In this document: positions 61,601 to 64,000 of the stretch, one piece after another
Layout: every line of letters begins with the position of its first letter
Position numbering within the stretch: position 1 is the first letter of the stretch
Origin: Epiperipatus broadwayi
Lineage: Eukaryota; Onychophora; Udeonychophora; Euonychophora; Peripatidae
Reading direction: 5' to 3'
Assembly: GCA_028023455.1 (NCBI GenBank)
Contig: JAQFVV010012423.1
Location: 5,994,269 to 6,058,268, forward strand
Length of the DNA stretch: 64,000 bases
The notes under the pieces: model-generated
What the model was told of the DNA's origin: nothing
Seen by the model: the letters and a program-made list of their open reading frames with translations, nothing else
Databases searched by the model: none
Made by a program: the position numbers and the translations under genes

Positions 61601-62060
61601 TGATAATTTATGTATCCACTTATTTATAAACTCATCATATGTTACATTGCAGTCTCCAATCAAAATTGTTGGATTAGCTGTAGATCCCAGTGTTGAATTA
61701 ATTGTGGCAATTATTGTATTTATTTTATATTTTTGCAATGGCATATAAACAAAGATTACATTTATTTTAATTATTTTGTGAAATAAAGTAACGATTAATA
61801 GATTTGCATCAATGTATATGATTTGAAAATTGGTAAACTGGCAAGCAGTAGCTATCAAAAGACCTGTACCAGCTGATGGAGAGGTAGAGTCTCTTGAACA
61901 TGCAACAAAGCCCTCACTATTTAGAAATTTTGCTGGATCAATTTGTGACCCTGCATAAATTTTGGTTTCAAGCAGTCCCATTATATGAGGTTTTGTTTCC
62001 TTGATCCATTGTTTCAACTTAAATATCTTTTCTATTGAATTCAAACCCCGTACATTAAAA
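58625..62060 (-). mobile_element. L1/Tx1-like LINE 2, minus strand, intact ORF2
   Basis: Related in order and motifs to LINE 1 but clearly diverged. The 5' end begins at the FNVRGLN start of the endonuclease, with no ORF1, directly after (AAT)n DNA at 62062-62088. The 3' end carries CAATAAAGG about 15 bp before the (AAT)n array. It is therefore a 5'-truncated copy flanked by AAT repeats on both sides. Confidence 0.85.
58844..62044 (-). CDS. ORF2 protein of LINE 2: endonuclease + RT (1066 aa)
   Basis: Endonuclease: LLETK (catalytic Glu, about residue 26), GTGLLIATA, GDCN at about 129-132 (Cys where Phe is usual) and SDHSAQF near 195. RT: RPISMGPLPIKILEKV near 480; LDIASAFDNVD near 544-554; SQGSPLSAILFILYINPLL near 606; AYMDD at about 649-653; FLGFPF after it. 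C-terminal zinc motif CGLCHRAEETLSHLLYHC near 950, with the same C-x2-C-x8-H-x4-C spacing as LINE 1. No stop or frameshift. The nominal start is a TTG, because the real protein continues upstream (NVRG) into lost sequence. It could be enzymatically competent if expressed. Confidence 0.92.
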   Translation of the reverse strand: MNSIEKIFKLKQWIKETKPHIMGLLETKIYAGSQIDPAKFLNSEGFVACSRDSTSPSAGTGLLIATACQFTNFQIIYIDANLLIVTLFHKIIKINVIFVYMPLQKYKINTIIATINSTLGSTANPTILIGDCNVTYDEFINKWIHKLSIPLMSARGYLHEDAVSFHNGRFSSLIDLCFYSPVFHHLISMKLIPSAISDHSAQFISIDLSNIQVSRMQLTRTIRMLIPTLTPEFIFSETYIMWNKILSMTFNPIQQYLAYINILSFNINHIVKNQPPPSGLLKLAEQIHKRIVAITPNQHTQKRIHILTNAYNKACETLKSYLKNKKSRICLMHQHTWTRQYIRWALGRGPEIKVPLAIKINNETFTGNNMILPIFNYFKDKLGPGKLIQYQPNVFGMAETESPYTIDDFIMKMNKMDNNCHPGSPGIPLFILKHLDKLTSKCLCQLTNYLSQGIITMEGVNTIAIVPFNKKKKPIPLLSEIRPISMGPLPIKILEKVIKDKIEPFILPMISPAQFAKKHSSTTQAAMLFKAILTSVREKKRYGPIVVQLDIASAFDNVDISILLRLLNDTEMLKSHIYVITNLLLNRELHITLNGRNSPAFTPTKSLSQGSPLSAILFILYINPLLVRLQQAFEGMEIPGTGQKLTCIAYMDDITVFLKSKRQIPKLQMILEEYSKEFKLSFNPEKTAAWTIFTGRPCTSIFQAKPGSFLGFPFHLGTTGMRCHLQNKLKNEIQKIADSLSNTYMSVYSKIQLINSLMMTKIVYFMPVVAFSKAFISKIKTICNQLLWSRKVVAISMAKLCQPLNKNGLGLHDIGIFAKQRMMNNIIDIIKQFPKIKELIEVIPTDKPPPKKLSYFEQLIHLCKTESKIPEQFINKYKYWEIYELMHEDNNTIALEPILGINNKQLVKRYKRWALEPKFFNFLIKLNLSALPTTYFLCHKRLYTSIDPFCGLCHRAEETLSHLLYHCEGLRHIRNLITSSYRRSNVTMHQLISAFREGLTPSIRAETFVLYAYWCTRCTFLIGNNSRRHSVTFSNKLEIIQKRDKRLARPDIYAATWSLLKIRSML

Positions 62061-62061
62061 G

Positions 62062-62119
62062 ATTATTATTATTATTATTATTATTATAATAATTATAATT
62101 CAATTCAATTCAATTCATT
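62062..62119. repeat. (ATT)n and (AATTC)n tail of the Jockey-like LINE
   Basis: On the minus strand GGTAAATGAATTGAATTGAATTGAAT is followed by AATAATAAT. This is the 3' tail of the element at 62120-64000 and the insertion point of LINE 2. Confidence 0.85.
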
Positions 62120-62218
62120 TACCGTACAAAACTACAGCATTAAGCCAATTACAGAATTGCACTATAATAACTATACAATAATATACATAAATGAGTAAAA
62201 ATGATGAAAATAATATAA

Positions 62219-63277
62219 TTATATGCCATACTTTTTTATAAGATAAGTAACAAATTTTTTAAAGTCTAAAGAAAAAATATTTTCATTAATAAAATCATGA
62301 TTATAGGTATTAGGCAAACGAAACAAAGGTGAAAATTTTAATATGTTAGAGTGACAAACCTTAATATAAAATAAAGTAAATGTACGTGTTTTATGTAAAC
62401 AATTATTAAAAGCAATATTTGAAATTTTGTTAGTTAATATAATTTTTTGATTCACAAGGTTATATAAAATTTTAAGATCTCTCATTTTTCTTCTAATGGA
62501 TAAGGATAGATAATGGTCTTTTAATTTAATGTACTTAGAAAATTTGTCATAAACCAACTGAATTTTAATAATATCTCGTTTGGAACTGGGATTCCAAACA
62601 ACAGATCCATATTCTAAAATTGGCAAAACCAAAGAGAGAAATAATTTATATTTTGTAAAACTACTAAATTGTCTACCATGCCTTAAAATTGCACCCATAA
62701 TTTTAAAAGCCTTATTTATTACATTTTCAATATGATGAAATGATCCATTGCTTGCAAAAATAATTCCAAGGTCTTTCTGAATATCAACAAATTTTATATT
62801 ATGATCTTCAATATAATAAGGACAAATTATCATTTCAGATTTTTTGAAATAAGAAACTGTTGAACACTTATCCATATTAATATCCATTTTATTATCTCTA
62901 CACCATTTCACAAAATTATTGATATCTTTTTGTAATAATATGCAATCATTAATTGAGTTTATATTTCTAAAAATTTTACAATCATCTGCATAACATAAAA
63001 TATGCGAAAATTCTAAATTCTCTCCCAAATAATCAATATAAACATTAAACAATAATGGTGCAAGGATACTGCCCTGAGGTACTCCTATATTACAATAATA
63101 TGGATTAAAAGAATTATTCTTAAACTTTACATAAGCTGTTCTCTTCTTAATAAAAGATTCAAACCATGCAACCAAATTATAGGAAAAACCTAATTTATAC
63201 ATTTTGAAAAGCAACCTGGAATGATCCACTTTATCAAATGCCTTGGATAAATCAAAATAAAAACATCTAAACGACAT
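62219..63277 (-). CDS. RT palm and C-terminal part of the Jockey/CR1-like LINE (352 aa)
   Basis: FDLSKAFDKVDHSRLL (motif A) at residues 8-23, IGVPQGSILAPLLFNVYI (motif B) near 64-81 and CYADDCKIF (catalytic DD) near 95-103. KCSTVSYFKK and LGIIF follow, then PILEYGSVVWNP near 215, the block after the thumb. Further on, RRKMRDLKILYNLVNQ and FRLPNTYNHDF are as in insect-type Jockey elements. It ends normally. The nominal Met lies just after a frameshift. Confidence 0.9.
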   Translation of the reverse strand: MSFRCFYFDLSKAFDKVDHSRLLFKMYKLGFSYNLVAWFESFIKKRTAYVKFKNNSFNPYYCNIGVPQGSILAPLLFNVYIDYLGENLEFSHILCYADDCKIFRNINSINDCILLQKDINNFVKWCRDNKMDINMDKCSTVSYFKKSEMIICPYYIEDHNIKFVDIQKDLGIIFASNGSFHHIENVINKAFKIMGAILRHGRQFSSFTKYKLFLSLVLPILEYGSVVWNPSSKRDIIKIQLVYDKFSKYIKLKDHYLSLSIRRKMRDLKILYNLVNQKIILTNKISNIAFNNCLHKTRTFTLFYIKVCHSNILKFSPLFRLPNTYNHDFINENIFSLDFKKFVTYLIKKYGI

Positions 63278-63924
63278 TGATTCTCAAAGGCATTAGCAAT
63301 GTGATCAATTATTGTTAAAAGATTAGTTTCAGTTGATCTTCCAGGTAAAAAACCATGTTGCTCAGGAACCAAAATCTTATTTATGTCATTAACAATTTTT
63401 TTATAAACACATCTTTCAAATATGCTTGCAACTGTATGAAGCACAGAAATTGGTCTATAATTATTAACATTATCTTTTGAACCATTTTTAAAAATAGGTA
63501 TAACTTTGGCAAGTTTTAGAGAGTTAGGAAAAATACAATTTTTAATGGAACAATTAGAAATATAACATAAAGGAGCAGCAATATATTCTACACAACCTTT
63601 ATAAATGAAAGAAGGTATATTGTCATAACCTATACTTGAATGTGTTTTGAGTTCTTTGACAGCTGATATAAAATCATTACTGTTGAAACAATCGATAGAA
63701 ATGCTATCATTAAAACATCCCTTGATCAAATTAAACCCAGACAGTTGAGAATTACCAAATAATTCAGAAAAGTGAACTGAAAAGTCATCAGCACATAAAG
63801 ATGAATTATTATCCATTTGAGATTTTCTTTTGGTAATGCTAGAAGTTTTAATAAAAGACCAAAATTCTTTAGGATTATCTGACAAATTGAGCTCCATATT
63901 TTTAATAATAAAAAATAATAACAA
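63190..63924 (-). CDS. RT fingers part of the same LINE (244 aa)
   Basis: DNPKEFWSFIKTSS near residues 16-29 is the pre-RT block. KELKTHSSIGYDNIPSFIYK, FPNSLKLAKVIPIFKNGSKD and NYRPISVLHTVASIFER are the RT finger motifs, followed by QHGFLPGRSTETNLL. After RLDVF (near 63270) the homology moves to the next frame; the last 25 residues or so are out-of-frame. The break lies in a run of five T where six would keep the frame, so a sequencing or assembly error is possible. Confidence 0.85.
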   Translation of the reverse strand: MLLFFIIKNMELNLSDNPKEFWSFIKTSSITKRKSQMDNNSSLCADDFSVHFSELFGNSQLSGFNLIKGCFNDSISIDCFNSNDFISAVKELKTHSSIGYDNIPSFIYKGCVEYIAAPLCYISNCSIKNCIFPNSLKLAKVIPIFKNGSKDNVNNYRPISVLHTVASIFERCVYKKIVNDINKILVPEQHGFLPGRSTETNLLTIIDHIANAFENQCRLDVFILIYPRHLIKWIIPGCFSKCIN

Positions 63925-64000
63925 ATTAAAATATTTTCAAATTTTTCAAATTTCCATAATTCTTTTTTAAAAATTATAAAGAAAAAATTTTTTTAAAAAA

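Larger units (their letters stand above)
62120..64000 (-). mobile_element. Jockey/CR1-like LINE, minus strand, runs off the window
   Basis: RT domain in two overlapping frames, a short 3' UTR (62120-62218) and a (TGAAT)n tail. The endonuclease should lie upstream, beyond 64000, if present. 63925-64000 is AT-rich with no clear coding. Confidence 0.8.

Overview
The window is nuclear DNA of a eukaryote, most likely an AT-rich invertebrate animal. The evidence is strong AT bias, long (TA)n and (ATT)n microsatellites, tRNA-derived SINE-like units with pol III A and B boxes, and a dense mix of non-LTR (LINE), Penelope-like (PLE) and LTR retroelements. I see no bacterial features, rRNA, CRISPR array or clear multi-exon host gene. 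Species cannot be named from this sequence alone.

Layout. 1-6560: AT-rich DNA with a decayed minus-strand LINE (about 2040-4940), a second fragment that looks like the same family (5641-6420) and a tRNA-derived SINE. 6561-9668: mostly featureless, with a very decayed LINE. 9707-16253: a minus-strand LTR retrotransposon. Its LTRs are nearly identical over about 450 bp, and it has a primer-binding site, a polypurine tract, a gag-like coiled-coil ORF, an array of 48-bp (16-residue) repeats and an integrase-tail-like ORF. It is internally deleted and therefore non-autonomous. 16351-17700: decayed LINE. 17701-28120: mostly featureless, with one MITE-like repeat and one candidate first exon (26031-26104). 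28172-30160: minus-strand LINE whose reverse transcriptase (RT) is split by a (TA)n array, followed by a foldback MITE and a SINE. 33060-34940: PLE with RT and GIY-YIG domains. 38950-46580: two decayed RTE-like LINEs, the 3' piece of a second PLE, a SINE and a MITE copy. 46579-52370: largely unassigned, with a C2H2 zinc-finger relic near 49430. 52370-53820: a third RTE-like copy. 53933-64000: three better-preserved LINEs. Two are related L1/Tx1-like elements in convergent orientation on either side of a 215-bp (ATT)n array, and the third is a Jockey/CR1-like element.

How the parts relate. Every substantial ORF is retroelement machinery: endonuclease, RT, GIY-YIG nuclease, gag or integrase remnants. 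Four LINEs end in different short tandem tails: (ATCAC)n, (GAT)n, (AAT)n and (TGAAT)n. One L1/Tx1-like LINE sits directly in the (AAT)n tract after the tail of the Jockey-like LINE. Both PLEs carry, downstream of the ORF, a hairpin, an A-rich GAAA-like box and a short palindrome, which resembles the hammerhead-ribozyme core known from PLE terminal repeats. The RTE-like, L1/Tx1-like, Jockey-like and PLE RTs could in principle supply machinery for the SINEs and MITEs here, but nothing in the window shows which pairs with which.
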